From the NCBI GenBank assembly GCA_003557125.1, contig PWPN01000323.1, positions 1 through 16,681 of the forward strand: a stretch of DNA of 16,681 nt, in the 5' to 3' direction. This document shows positions 1-7,938 of the stretch, piece by piece (the stretch's first letter is position 1; each line of letters starts with the position of its first letter). This DNA comes from Phycisphaerae bacterium (lineage in GTDB: Bacteria > Planctomycetota > Phycisphaerae > UBA1845 > PWPN01). Below the pieces are notes generated by a model. The model did not search any database and was not told the origin of the DNA. It saw only the letters and a list, made by a program, of their open reading frames with translations. Position numbers and translations under genes: made by a program.

Positions 1-22
1 GCCTTTTTTGAGAGCTGGTGAA

Positions 23-976
23 ATGTCGATGAATCATCGGTATAAAGCGGGCAGGCAGGTAACCTGGCTCAGCGTGGCATTCAACGTCGCATTAGGGCTA
101 ACCAAGTGTCTGGCAGGTTACTTCGGCCGCTCGCGGGCACTGCTGGCCGACGGACTACACAGCATGACGGACTTGGCATCGGACGCGGCTGTGCTCTTTG
201 GCATGAAAATCGCCGCGCTGCCTGCGGATGCAGAGCACCCCTACGGCCATCACAAGGCCGCCAGCCTCGTGACGCTGTTTATCGCTGCCTCGCTGCTGAT
301 CTTCTGCGCCCTGCTGATTGTGGACAGTCTTCGTGCCCTGCACGCCAGGGAAACCGTTGTGCCGCATTGGCCAACCCTGGTCATCGCCTTGGCGTCGGTC
401 CTCGTCAAGGAATACCTCTTCCGCCGCACCCGTCGCATCGGCCGACGTATCAAGTCGCAGATGTTACTGGCCAATGCATGGCACCACCGCACCGACAGCC
501 TAAGCTCACTACTGGCGACCGTCGGGATTGCCACCGCCATACTGCTGGGCGAAGGGTGGGCGTTCCTTGATACCCTCATCGGCCTGTTGCTGGGTGGTTA
601 TCTTGGGCTCGAAGGGTGGAAACTGCTGCAGCAAGCTATCAACGATCTGATGGACACGACACCCGGCGAGGCAGTGATTGACGATCTGCGCGAGCACATA
701 CTGACCACCCCCGGTGCGGTGGCCTATCACGACTTCCGCGCTCGACGCGTCGGAGACATGATCGAGGTGGACTTCCACCTGCTCGTACCACCAATGTTGA
801 GTATTTTGGATGCTCACGAGGTGGCCCGGCAGGTCAAGCAGGCGATACTGGACCGCCATCCGGAAGTGATCCATGTGCTGGTGCATGTCGAGCCGGCGCT
901 ACCCGAACACTCCCGCGCCCCAGAAAGTCAATCAGCGCAGTCCGAGGAGCCCCCTGAAGGCCCGCTTTCACGATGA
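23..976 (+). CDS. Cation diffusion facilitator (CDF) family metal transporter
   Basis: A 317-residue inner-membrane protein of the CDF (cation efflux) family, which exports divalent metals such as Zn, Fe, Mn or Co in exchange for protons. The family signatures are visible. The TM2 metal-site motif LADGLHSMTDLASD (residues 41-54) holds Asp43, His46, Asp50 and Asp54. The TM5 motif AWHHRTDSLSS (152-162) holds His154 and Asp158. Hydrophobic stretches lie near 15-35, 82-100, 114-130 and 163-200. A cytoplasmic C-terminal domain (about 213-292) carries His265, His284 and His288, as in CDF dimerisation domains. The tail after 292 is polar, rich in Pro and Glu, and probably disordered. The start is ATG 23, with GAGAG 8 nt upstream; ATG 29, with GGTGA 7 nt upstream, is equally possible. 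The metal cannot be told from sequence. The gene converges with the large - strand glycosidase gene and has no evident link to the glycan genes. Confidence 0.93.
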   Translation: MSMNHRYKAGRQVTWLSVAFNVALGLTKCLAGYFGRSRALLADGLHSMTDLASDAAVLFGMKIAALPADAEHPYGHHKAASLVTLFIAASLLIFCALLIVDSLRALHARETVVPHWPTLVIALASVLVKEYLFRRTRRIGRRIKSQMLLANAWHHRTDSLSSLLATVGIATAILLGEGWAFLDTLIGLLLGGYLGLEGWKLLQQAINDLMDTTPGEAVIDDLREHILTTPGAVAYHDFRARRVGDMIEVDFHLLVPPMLSILDAHEVARQVKQAILDRHPEVIHVLVHVEPALPEHSRAPESQSAQSEEPPEGPLSR

Positions 977-1183
977 GAAGTCCATCAGCATTTCGACCGG
1001 CTGGCAGGTTTCGATGGTACCGGTTCGGCTTCGGTTTGGATGGGCCGTTGACCAACCGTTCAAGAATCTTTGCGCGTGGGTCATTCATGCGTCGGCGTTT
1101 GTTCCGGCAGGTCGGGCAAGTCGTCCGGCTGAACATGGACAACTTGACCGTCCCGCCACAAAACAAGTGGCTACGGAAACTCT
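977..1183. other. Convergent intergenic region
   Basis: This 207-bp region lies between the 3' ends of the CDF gene and the large - strand glycosidase gene. It holds a 5-bp stem with a 7-nt loop (GCCAC, loop 1160-1166, GTGGC) at 1155-1171 that has no T-tract on either side, so it is at best a weak terminator. It also holds a short - strand open segment that reads like the end of a protein (annotated separately). A small + strand ORF whose ATG overlaps the CDF stop codon looks non-coding. Confidence 0.5.
1081..1170 (-). pseudogene. Possible orphan 3' end of an unidentified gene
   Basis: Read on the - strand, these 29 codons plus a TGA stop encode a peptide resembling a natural protein C-terminus, including LVLWRDGQVVHVQPDDL and an acidic, Pro-rich tail. 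An in-frame TAG at 1171-1173 precedes it, and there is no start codon, so it is not a gene by itself. It lies immediately 3' of the large glycosidase gene, on the same strand. It could be the surviving end of an older gene whose upstream part was replaced. The family is not recognised and chance remains possible. Confidence 0.22.
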
Positions 1184-4100
1184 TTATTCTATCTGTATCG
1201 CCTGGAGAATTGCATCCTTGGTTCCCAGAGAGTTGATTTGCAGAGTAATCTTTCCATATTGGTCCGGCGTGATTCCTTCAGCACGCACATCGGCCGACAT
1301 TCCCACTCGGCCCGCTTGGCCAGATGGGTCCCATGATTGCCAAAAACACCGGCCATTGATGGAGATGTTCATAGGCCGTTGGCCCGTTTCCTGCAACCAC
1401 AATTCCGCGAACTTCAGATGAACTGCATAGATACCCGGTGGAAGGGAAAATGTATACTTCAGATTTTCGCCGCTCCGGGCGGTGCGATACAACTGTTGGT
1501 CATAGAGTGTGGGGGATGCCTGTTCCACCATGGCATCTGAGCGGAGTATTTTCCCCTTGCTAAAACCAGGGTCCGCCATCCATAGCGAACTGTTCCAATC
1601 CACAAAATCCTGGCCTGAGCCGACATTGACTCGAATGGACTGGAACTGTTCCGGCATAATTTCGATGGCTTGAACCATCACCATATCCGTCTTCGCAATC
1701 GGTTCCCACCCGCTGGTGAACCGGAGAACCAGATTCCCATCACGATCAGGAACCAAATAGCGGAAGACCCTATCATATGCCCGTCGTGGCCCCCGGGAAA
1801 TATGGCAGATATCGTGATTTCGGATGACCTCTCGCCCGTTGATCTCCAAGTTGAAAGGTCTGCCAAAGAAGTACTCGAATTCCGGTTCGGTAAACTTGAG
1901 TCGCAAAGAATATAAACCAGGGCCTACCGGAATGCTGTATGTGAACTCGCGACCCTGCCGGCCATGTTGATACAGCACTTGATCCGTCGGGGCAGGCAGT
2001 GCCCCCATGATTGCTTCCGTTGTACGAAACGAATTACCGCCCGTATAGTAGCGGTCCGCCGACCACACATTTCCAGAGCTGTCTGTGTAATCTTTTTGCG
2101 CACCACAAAGAATCCTCACCGGGCGAATCGTGCCGCTATCGATGGCGGCATTTTCTTGGTCGACATAAACTATCTTGGGCATCCAGGCAATGATGTCCGA
2201 TATCTCATCCTCAGTTGAATTCACGCGATCCAAAACGAACCGAATTGCGTCTCCCGGAGCAACTTGGACACGTAAATCGTGTTGGGCCCCGATATAATCA
2301 TTCAACCCCGCGATCGCCCAACCTTCCTTGGGCCATATCTGCCGATCTCCGTGCAGTATCTTCAGTCGGCACGGCTGGCCCTTATCCTGCCGGAAATACT
2401 CTTTCATGGCACGTCCTAAAATCTGGACAGTTCCCGCCACAGGTGCCCTCCAAACCCGTGCACCGATAACATCAGCGGAAGCTTGCTGCCAGCCGCGCCC
2501 GACTCGAGCCTGGCCAACCCCCTCCCAGTATCCTTCCATTCCTCCGGGCTGGTTCGGTGTTCCGCCAAGAGCAGCTTGTGGATTCTTAGCCGGAGGAACC
2601 CATGTCATCTCAGTGAAGGTACGACCGTCAGAACTCGTCTCTGCGGCCCAGCCTTCTCTGCCGCTTTCAGGAAAATGCCCACCCAGTGACGAAAACGTCA
2701 ACGGTTCGCCAGGGATCGCCATGGCCGTTGTCCAATCACTGGTATTGCCATTCGCATCTACTGTCCGGACCCGGTATGTCTCCTCCGGACACCAGCCAAC
2801 AGCGTAATCAAAATAATACAAACCCTTGGCCGTCGTGCCGATCACCTCATCCCCACGCTGAATCTCGTAATGGCTGACCCAGTTGTTGTCGGCCCCGGGG
2901 GACCAGTAAATTCCAATTCCGCTGTAGCCGATATTTGTCTCACGACGATTGAGAACGCGGGACGGGGCTTGGGGTGCCGTTCGATCCTGCCCAAATCGGG
3001 GCCAATTTGGAAGACCCAGATAAATGAGCCCGCCCGTGTTTCCATCCTCGATATCTAACCCCCTTGCCATCAGGTCCTCTCCGGTGCGGCTCGTCGTTCC
3101 ATTCTTTGTCTCGTACTCAACTTGGTACATATGCTCCGCGAGCAGCCCCCGCGGATACACTCTGACCAATCCATCTATACCCTGACTGGGAATGATTACG
3201 GCCCTTTTTCGATCATGACTGGTCCTTTGAAAATAACTGTATTCCTTGTCTCCCATCACCTGGGGATGATGGACATAGCTCCAGCGACCTGCGACGCCTT
3301 TTCGAAGCAGGTAATTATAGATTTCGGTCACGCGCCTCATCTGAGCTCGACGATACGATTTCGTATCCTCTACATCCGAACCAGACTCGTACAAATACCA
3401 CGACGGAACCGTTAACAACTGTCTGAAAAACTTATATGGCCCAGTCTCGCCCCAAATCCGATAATAGTTATCTAAATGATCCAGCCACTTATCCGGTGGC
3501 TCGATATACGAGAAATAGTGGTTTACGGCCTTTCCCCGCCCCAAATCTGACAGGTAATTCAGATCAGCAAGACGCTGCATCTCGAACTGATGAGAATACG
3601 TGCTTCCGCCATCACAGGTGTGGAATGAACTTCCCGGATTGGCCCTCAGGAAGTGCTTCACCTGCTCTACGAAGCTTTGCGCATTCTCTGGGCCGTACCA
3701 TCCCATCGCATCTGTCCGCCATTGAAAACCACCCCATGAGCCGACTTTCGTATCCATCACTCCCGCCGAAGGACGACCGGAAAACCACAACAACCACTTC
3801 GCACCCATCTTTTCCAGGTACCGTTGTGTCTGTGCGAAATCCGGCCCTTCATAACTCGGCGGAAATACGTTGGAAAAGGAGTCGGGGACTGGCCAGTCGG
3901 GATGCTTCGCCCAGCCTGCATCATCCCAGATCATATCCGTACCCAGGGCTCGCATGAAATCGATGGCCCGCATGTTCAGCCCCGCCAGCTGTCCCGCAAA
4001 CTGTTCCTGCAGATTTCGACCGCAGTAAACCCAGGGACTAAGCGATGTTGTTTTGGCGTAGTAATCATTGTTCGTATAGTCCCATAGATACTCATAGTGC

Positions 4101-5029
4101 CATCGATAGATCTGTTCACCCATGTTGTCCAGAGATTCATGAAAGACTCCCAAGGTAATTATGGGCAGACTTATTTTTCTTCCAGGCAATAGTTCAAAGT
4201 CTTCTAGATCGCACGCTCTGGCAAAAAAGTTGGCGGGGCTCTGCTCTTGATGCTTCAATCCCAGTTCCCACTCGCCCAGCCAGTCCAGAGATACAAACCA
4301 TCCATCCCGGTTCTCCTCTTTACGCAGAAATGCCATCCACGGTACATAGGCCTCAGTGCTCAGGATTTGTTTTGTCCTCTCTGACCAGGACGCCCCAATG
4401 GAGATCGTATGACGGGAAGCATTCAGGTCTGCCTGCCGCATGATTCCCTGAACCGGCGTGCTCGTGCCCCCGTGCATCCAGTAACTGGTCATAGACCGAA
4501 TGGAATCCTCCGGCAGGCGCATCTGGAAAGCATTCATGGTGTCGAGTCTTACGGGGGCCGTACCGACATTATGCAGTTGCACCCACTGACGCAGGATTGA
4601 TGTCCCCGGATGTGCTACAATCTGCAGCTGGGCCCGCAGGGTCTCCCAAGTTAGCGCGAAATCCAAAAGGACTGCCGGACGTCCGCCTACCGACACCCGT
4701 TGCATCTGGCTGTTCTCGATAGTCCACCCGTTAGGACCGTCCTCGTCCCCGCCGAGGTACACCGCTCCGGCGGTATCCACGTACTGGACCGGGTCCGTCA
4801 TAAGCCTGTTTTCGAAGCCCGTTAATAGGATTCGTCCTTCATCCTGAACAAGGCTCATCCGAATAGCGTTGGTGCCGATCGTCCATTTGCGATCATCTGC
4901 GTCGTAATGTACATATGCGTCTCCGACAGACACATCCTGTGGAACCAGATCATCAATTTCTTGACCATTTAGCATCACGCCAGATAAGATGACTATACCC
5001 ATTACTATATAATTGATATTTCGATACAC
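1184..5029 (-). CDS. Secreted GH36-like (clan GH-D) glycoside hydrolase with FN3 and two malectin domains
   Basis: A 1281-residue modular protein, predicted to be exported. The first residues (VYRNINYIVMGIVILSG) form a short signal-like segment ending near VMLNGQ. Residues about 24-300 form a beta-rich domain resembling the GH36 N-terminal supersandwich (TSILRQWVQLHNVGTAPVRL, near 144-163). Residues about 315-590 resemble a TIM barrel, with IWDDAGW (367-373), AKWLLWF (410-416), WRTDAMGW (437-444), CDGGSTY (472-478) and NYLSD (491-495). Candidate catalytic acids are Asp440, Asp473 and Asp495; the canonical KWDxN nucleophile motif of GH36 is absent. Next come an FN3 domain (about 685-772), a carbohydrate-binding-like beta-sandwich (about 794-957) and two malectin-like domains (about 969-1126 and 1130-1281). 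The best start is GTG at 5029, 8 nt after AAAGGAG; the frame runs open to an ATG at 5122 that lacks a ribosome binding site. An alpha-galactosidase-type role is inferred. The gene is AT-richer than its neighbours. Confidence 0.82.
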   Translation of the reverse strand: MYRNINYIVMGIVILSGVMLNGQEIDDLVPQDVSVGDAYVHYDADDRKWTIGTNAIRMSLVQDEGRILLTGFENRLMTDPVQYVDTAGAVYLGGDEDGPNGWTIENSQMQRVSVGGRPAVLLDFALTWETLRAQLQIVAHPGTSILRQWVQLHNVGTAPVRLDTMNAFQMRLPEDSIRSMTSYWMHGGTSTPVQGIMRQADLNASRHTISIGASWSERTKQILSTEAYVPWMAFLRKEENRDGWFVSLDWLGEWELGLKHQEQSPANFFARACDLEDFELLPGRKISLPIITLGVFHESLDNMGEQIYRWHYEYLWDYTNNDYYAKTTSLSPWVYCGRNLQEQFAGQLAGLNMRAIDFMRALGTDMIWDDAGWAKHPDWPVPDSFSNVFPPSYEGPDFAQTQRYLEKMGAKWLLWFSGRPSAGVMDTKVGSWGGFQWRTDAMGWYGPENAQSFVEQVKHFLRANPGSSFHTCDGGSTYSHQFEMQRLADLNYLSDLGRGKAVNHYFSYIEPPDKWLDHLDNYYRIWGETGPYKFFRQLLTVPSWYLYESGSDVEDTKSYRRAQMRRVTEIYNYLLRKGVAGRWSYVHHPQVMGDKEYSYFQRTSHDRKRAVIIPSQGIDGLVRVYPRGLLAEHMYQVEYETKNGTTSRTGEDLMARGLDIEDGNTGGLIYLGLPNWPRFGQDRTAPQAPSRVLNRRETNIGYSGIGIYWSPGADNNWVSHYEIQRGDEVIGTTAKGLYYFDYAVGWCPEETYRVRTVDANGNTSDWTTAMAIPGEPLTFSSLGGHFPESGREGWAAETSSDGRTFTEMTWVPPAKNPQAALGGTPNQPGGMEGYWEGVGQARVGRGWQQASADVIGARVWRAPVAGTVQILGRAMKEYFRQDKGQPCRLKILHGDRQIWPKEGWAIAGLNDYIGAQHDLRVQVAPGDAIRFVLDRVNSTEDEISDIIAWMPKIVYVDQENAAIDSGTIRPVRILCGAQKDYTDSSGNVWSADRYYTGGNSFRTTEAIMGALPAPTDQVLYQHGRQGREFTYSIPVGPGLYSLRLKFTEPEFEYFFGRPFNLEINGREVIRNHDICHISRGPRRAYDRVFRYLVPDRDGNLVLRFTSGWEPIAKTDMVMVQAIEIMPEQFQSIRVNVGSGQDFVDWNSSLWMADPGFSKGKILRSDAMVEQASPTLYDQQLYRTARSGENLKYTFSLPPGIYAVHLKFAELWLQETGQRPMNISINGRCFWQSWDPSGQAGRVGMSADVRAEGITPDQYGKITLQINSLGTKDAILQAIQIE

Positions 5030-5038
5030 TCGATACAC
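5021..5038. repeat. Perfect 9-bp tandem repeat at the translation start
   Basis: The 9-bp unit TCGATACAC occurs twice in direct succession (5021-5029 and 5030-5038). On the coding (-) strand the duplication gives two in-frame GTG codons: one overlapping the Shine-Dalgarno sequence and one 8 nt beyond it. It encodes the repeated Val-Tyr-Arg at the start of the glycosidase. Gain or loss of one unit would keep the frame but move the GTG start relative to the ribosome binding site. Confidence 0.85.
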
Positions 5039-5402
5039 TCCTTTGTGGTTGCACGCAATTCGCCCTTGTAAATCGATGAGCCCATACGTTATATCTTCTT
5101 GTCCATGTTCCTGGTCTGCCACATCACGTCAATGCCCCGCACTCTCTGAATCGCGGTCACATTCATAGGACCCAATGTAGCCACCTTCCTGACTGATACT
5201 GCTCTGAGAATACTGATAGACGGGCTCAAGGCAAGATGCCCACCCTCGGGGCAGGTCGCGTTGCGGCGCCATTTACTCGATGCCATCTTGGCTCCCTTCC
5301 GGCCAGTCTGCCGGGATGTACGGGATGAGCCCGTTTTCGTAGGCCACGGGCTCGGGTACGCTCGTTCTCGTCCCGTCGATGACTCGAAGATGGGGTGTTT
5401 GT
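5030..5402. other. Intergenic region between two - strand genes
   Basis: This 373-bp region separates the lyase stop codon from the GTG start of the GH36-like gene. It contains the ribosome binding site and 9-bp tandem repeat at its left end, and an apparent orphan gene end at 5273-5410. No strong sigma-70-type promoter could be picked by eye on the - strand, and no intrinsic terminator with a T-tract follows the lyase gene. The spacing argues against tight translational coupling of the two genes. Confidence 0.5.
5038..5044 (-). promoter_or_regulatory. Ribosome binding site selecting the GTG start of the GH36-like gene
   Basis: AAAGGAG on the - strand ends 8 nt before GTG 5029. No comparable site precedes the farther ATG at 5122. 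The hydrophobic export segment begins directly after the GTG, which independently supports this start. Confidence 0.75.
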
Positions 5403-5410
5403 CTAAGGCT
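5273..5410 (-). pseudogene. Possible orphan 3' end of an unidentified gene, or frameshifted tail of the lyase
   Basis: On the - strand, 45 codons plus TAA read as plausible protein, including RVIDGTRTSVPEPVAYENG and LIPYIPADWPEGSQDG. Most third positions are G or C from the tenth codon onward. An in-frame TGA at 5411-5413 precedes it and there is no credible start, so it cannot be an independent gene. It begins exactly where the lyase reading frame stops, in a different frame. Two explanations fit: the lyase originally ran on and was cut by a frameshift near 5405-5412, or this is the remnant of another gene. The family is not recognised. Confidence 0.28.
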
Positions 5411-7751
5411 TCAAAAGCGAACTGGCTGATTGATCGAAGGGAAACACAGCGGCCGCGTCTCGCGTTGCAAGGCCGTCGACTCGCACTTCCACGGCGTCGG
5501 GATCCTTGATCAGCACCTTGCGATCGTCCACTCGTAAGGCCACGCCCCCGGTGGCGTCAAGGAGCGCCGGCTCGGGCAGGACGTCCTTTTCGCCTTCGCG
5601 CCGGATCGTCATGACGGTAACCAGGCGCACCGCACGGGCGGGAGTTCCAGTGCATGCCTGGAAATGGTATTGATCGGGCGCACTCCGAGTGAGGGGAGGG
5701 TCCCATCCGCTACGCTGCGAGAACGACATGTTGTCGGGCTTTAGGAACCGCACATGCATTCGCGCGTTGCCCTCGCGCACGATGACCTCCGACTCTTTTT
5801 CATTCAAAGTCATCTCGCTCCGGGCATGAAGGAGCCATTGGTAAGTGGCGTCATCACCCGAAGCGGCCAGGTCGTCCATAACGATCACGGTCCTCGGCCT
5901 CAACAGAAGGATATGCCGGTACGCACGATCGAGTCGGCCTGTGTAGGCATCTACAGCATCACCGAGGGCATATGCCCATCCGTCCGTCTCGATATGGTCG
6001 ACGATGCGGCCCCTCGATCGTGCCGAACGAGGTGTCTGTCCCTGGCCGTTCACAAGAATGGCGTTATGGGCATGGGTTTGCCAGACCCATTGACTGTGGT
6101 GGGGGTCGCCATAATCGTGATAGTAACCGCTGCTGATGGCCAGCGGTTCGGTGAACGCCTCGATGACGAATGCGTTCTGATTGGCGTGGTTGTGGCTGAT
6201 GGCGCCAAGTGGCGAACTCTGGAACAACACGAACACGTTGTCGTGCGGGTTGGCCATGTCGCTGTGCATGGCGACCCAGCCCACGTCGGAGAAGGCCTTG
6301 GACTGGGGCAGATCGGCAGGAGCCCGCGTGGCCATATCGGGCTTCAAGGTCAGAAACGCCTCGGGGCCGCTCGGCCTTCCGCCGACCTTTTCGGCATACC
6401 AGCGGTAGTACGTGTTGTCGTACAGGCTTGCGAGGTTGTACATAAGTCGACCGAAGCGGCTTCCCACGGGGCTTGCGTAACCGTCCCCGAAGCTGCGTGT
6501 CGGCCGGTGGGGATAGGCCGCATAGAGGCCGAAATCACCCGTGTTTCTGAAAAAGGGCTTATCCTTGAGCGGAACGCGCAGACGGTCGAGTTGAGCGACG
6601 ACCCGGATGATCCGGCCCATGTACGAACCCCAATAGCTGATGCCCTCGTGCCAGCCTCCGTCATCGCGGCTCCAGGCAGGATAGACCGACCAGAGAACCC
6701 GAAGGGTATACGCCAGCCATTGGGCGGCGTCCTCGACCTCGTGCGCGAGGATGATGCTGCCTTCCACGGCGAAGCCTATCATTCGCCCCGGATGGCTCCG
6801 GAAGGGTCTGGACTCGAACGGGAGGGAACGGTGCATCTCGTTGACTTGGCGGATACGGCGTCCGAGCACCTCGATACACATGGCCCGCTCGGTTTCACTG
6901 AGGGTATCGTAGATCCAATCAAACGTGCGAGGCGCGTGCTCGGCGATATCCATACCGAGTTCCGTCGGCCAATAGACGCTCGATGGGCCGTCCACGTCCC
7001 AAGTCATAAAGTGCAGCAACCGGCGTCTGGCCTCCCGGGCGAACCGTTCGTCACCGGTATACACGTAGGCCCGCGCACAGATCTCCATGCCACGGGTATA
7101 GGGACGCATGGCGCGCCAAGTGCGATTGTAGATGGAACGCCAGTTCTCGTAGGTATCCCAGGGATCGGGCTCCTGGAAAAGCGGATCATTGCGTTCGAGG
7201 ACCTCCTCGGCCTGGCGCACCACAGGGGCGATAAGCCATTCGTAGGCGCCCGGATCATTTCGAATTCTTGCGACGTCCTCCTTCGTCAAATAGGCACGGG
7301 GACGTGTGGTCGGGATGCGGGAAATGATGTCGGCGACGTCCGGAAAGGGCAATTCGACCGCGTCTTGAGGGATGGTGAATGCCCTGATCCGACTGAACAC
7401 CGGCCCCTCGACGTCCTGATAGCCATAGCGCCAGTACCATCGGCCCGGTGAGAGCGTTTTGTTGGGCACATGGACCGTCATGTCCAAGGGGCCAACCCGG
7501 ATGGTCTTGTCTTCTGGAAACGTATTGTCGTGGGCATACTCGATGAGCCACTGCGTCACGCCTTCTGCTGGCAACCAGATGAAAGCGGGTGGATTCGCTG
7601 CGACGACGTCGCCGTCGGCTGGCGCGTAGTTCACCTCGTCATCGCGGGGCGGCCGATCAAGCAGGTCTCCCTTAGCCGTGGAGGGTGCGCCAGCTGCCAG
7701 AAGTGCCAGGACCATCGCGAAGACCGAGGTAACGAATCTTATCCTGCTCAC
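5403..7751 (-). CDS. Secreted heparinase II/III-family polysaccharide lyase with N-terminal DUF4962-like domain
   Basis: A 782-residue exported protein. The signal peptide has a basic start (VSRIRF), a hydrophobic core (VTSVFAMVLALLAA) and probable cleavage after APSTA. Residues about 30-130 form an FN3-like domain (PPAFIWL, GRWYWRYGY) as found at the front of DUF4962 proteins. Residues about 140-465 form an alpha-rich toroid with SHPGRMIGFAVEG (319-331) and GGWHEGISYW (365-374). Residues about 480-770 are the beta-sandwich heparinase II/III domain, with ISHNHANQNAF (518-528), YYHDYGD and WQTHAHNAI (557-565). His520/His522, Asn526 and Tyr543/Tyr544 are candidate active-site residues. The family eliminates uronate-containing glycans such as glycosaminoglycans or alginate; architecture suggests relatives of PL35/PL39 (family recall, not tested). 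The start is GTG 7751, with AGGAG 7 nt upstream; ATG 7766 would bring that AGGAG inside the gene. The C-terminus may be frameshifted (see the adjacent open segment). Confidence 0.88.
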   Translation of the reverse strand: MSRIRFVTSVFAMVLALLAAGAPSTAKGDLLDRPPRDDEVNYAPADGDVVAANPPAFIWLPAEGVTQWLIEYAHDNTFPEDKTIRVGPLDMTVHVPNKTLSPGRWYWRYGYQDVEGPVFSRIRAFTIPQDAVELPFPDVADIISRIPTTRPRAYLTKEDVARIRNDPGAYEWLIAPVVRQAEEVLERNDPLFQEPDPWDTYENWRSIYNRTWRAMRPYTRGMEICARAYVYTGDERFAREARRRLLHFMTWDVDGPSSVYWPTELGMDIAEHAPRTFDWIYDTLSETERAMCIEVLGRRIRQVNEMHRSLPFESRPFRSHPGRMIGFAVEGSIILAHEVEDAAQWLAYTLRVLWSVYPAWSRDDGGWHEGISYWGSYMGRIIRVVAQLDRLRVPLKDKPFFRNTGDFGLYAAYPHRPTRSFGDGYASPVGSRFGRLMYNLASLYDNTYYRWYAEKVGGRPSGPEAFLTLKPDMATRAPADLPQSKAFSDVGWVAMHSDMANPHDNVFVLFQSSPLGAISHNHANQNAFVIEAFTEPLAISSGYYHDYGDPHHSQWVWQTHAHNAILVNGQGQTPRSARSRGRIVDHIETDGWAYALGDAVDAYTGRLDRAYRHILLLRPRTVIVMDDLAASGDDATYQWLLHARSEMTLNEKESEVIVREGNARMHVRFLKPDNMSFSQRSGWDPPLTRSAPDQYHFQACTGTPARAVRLVTVMTIRREGEKDVLPEPALLDATGGVALRVDDRKVLIKDPDAVEVRVDGLATRDAAAVFPFDQSASSLLKP

Positions 7752-7758
7752 AGTCAAA

Positions 7759-7763
7759 CTCCT
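7759..7763 (-). promoter_or_regulatory. Ribosome binding site selecting the GTG start of the lyase
   Basis: AGGAG on the - strand lies 7 nt before GTG 7751, and the encoded N-terminus then begins directly with a compact signal peptide. The upstream in-frame ATG codons at 7766 and 7808 have no comparable site. Confidence 0.7.
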
Positions 7764-7919
7764 CATGTACTGGACGAGAGTCGCCGCACACGTGCCTGCC
7801 CGGATCAACGCCTCCGCGCTGAGCTACCGCATTGCGAAGATCGCCAAAACGCGCCGAGCGATGGCAATCATGCGTGGGCGCCCTCGTACTTCGGCTGTTC
7901 ACGCAGCCCCGCCGCATCG

Positions 7920-7938
7920 CGCGAAATCCTTATTCGCG
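7920..7938. repeat. Short inverted repeat
   Basis: CGCGAA at 7920-7925 and TTCGCG at 7933-7938 form a perfect 6-bp stem around a 7-nt loop. It overlaps the left arm of the larger inverted repeat, so the two structures would be mutually exclusive if transcribed. Confidence 0.5.

Noticed and set aside
4..9. A run of six T at the window start, possibly a terminator tail from an upstream gene
   Set aside because: No stem is visible because the upstream sequence is outside the window.
834..1166. A 110-codon - strand ORF across the CDF 3' end
   Set aside because: Most of it is antisense to the clearly coding CDF C-terminal domain, and it has no recognisable domain.
1155..1171. A GCCAC/GTGGC stem-loop between the convergent genes, as a bidirectional terminator
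   Set aside because: The stem is only 5 bp and there is no T-tract on either side.
973..1236. An 87-codon + strand ORF whose ATG overlaps the CDF stop codon (ATGA)
   Set aside because: It has no ribosome binding site, a basic and unstructured-looking composition, and runs 53 bp into the convergent glycosidase gene. The overlap with the stop codon is probably chance.
5089..5286. A 65-codon - strand ORF upstream of the glycosidase, with GGGAG before its ATG
   Set aside because: Its product resembles nothing recognisable, and its ATG lies inside the end of a more protein-like segment in another frame.
5754..7451. A 565-codon + strand ORF antisense to the lyase
   Set aside because: The opposite strand encodes a well-supported lyase with family motifs. 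Long antisense frames are expected in GC-rich genes, and the product shows no domain.
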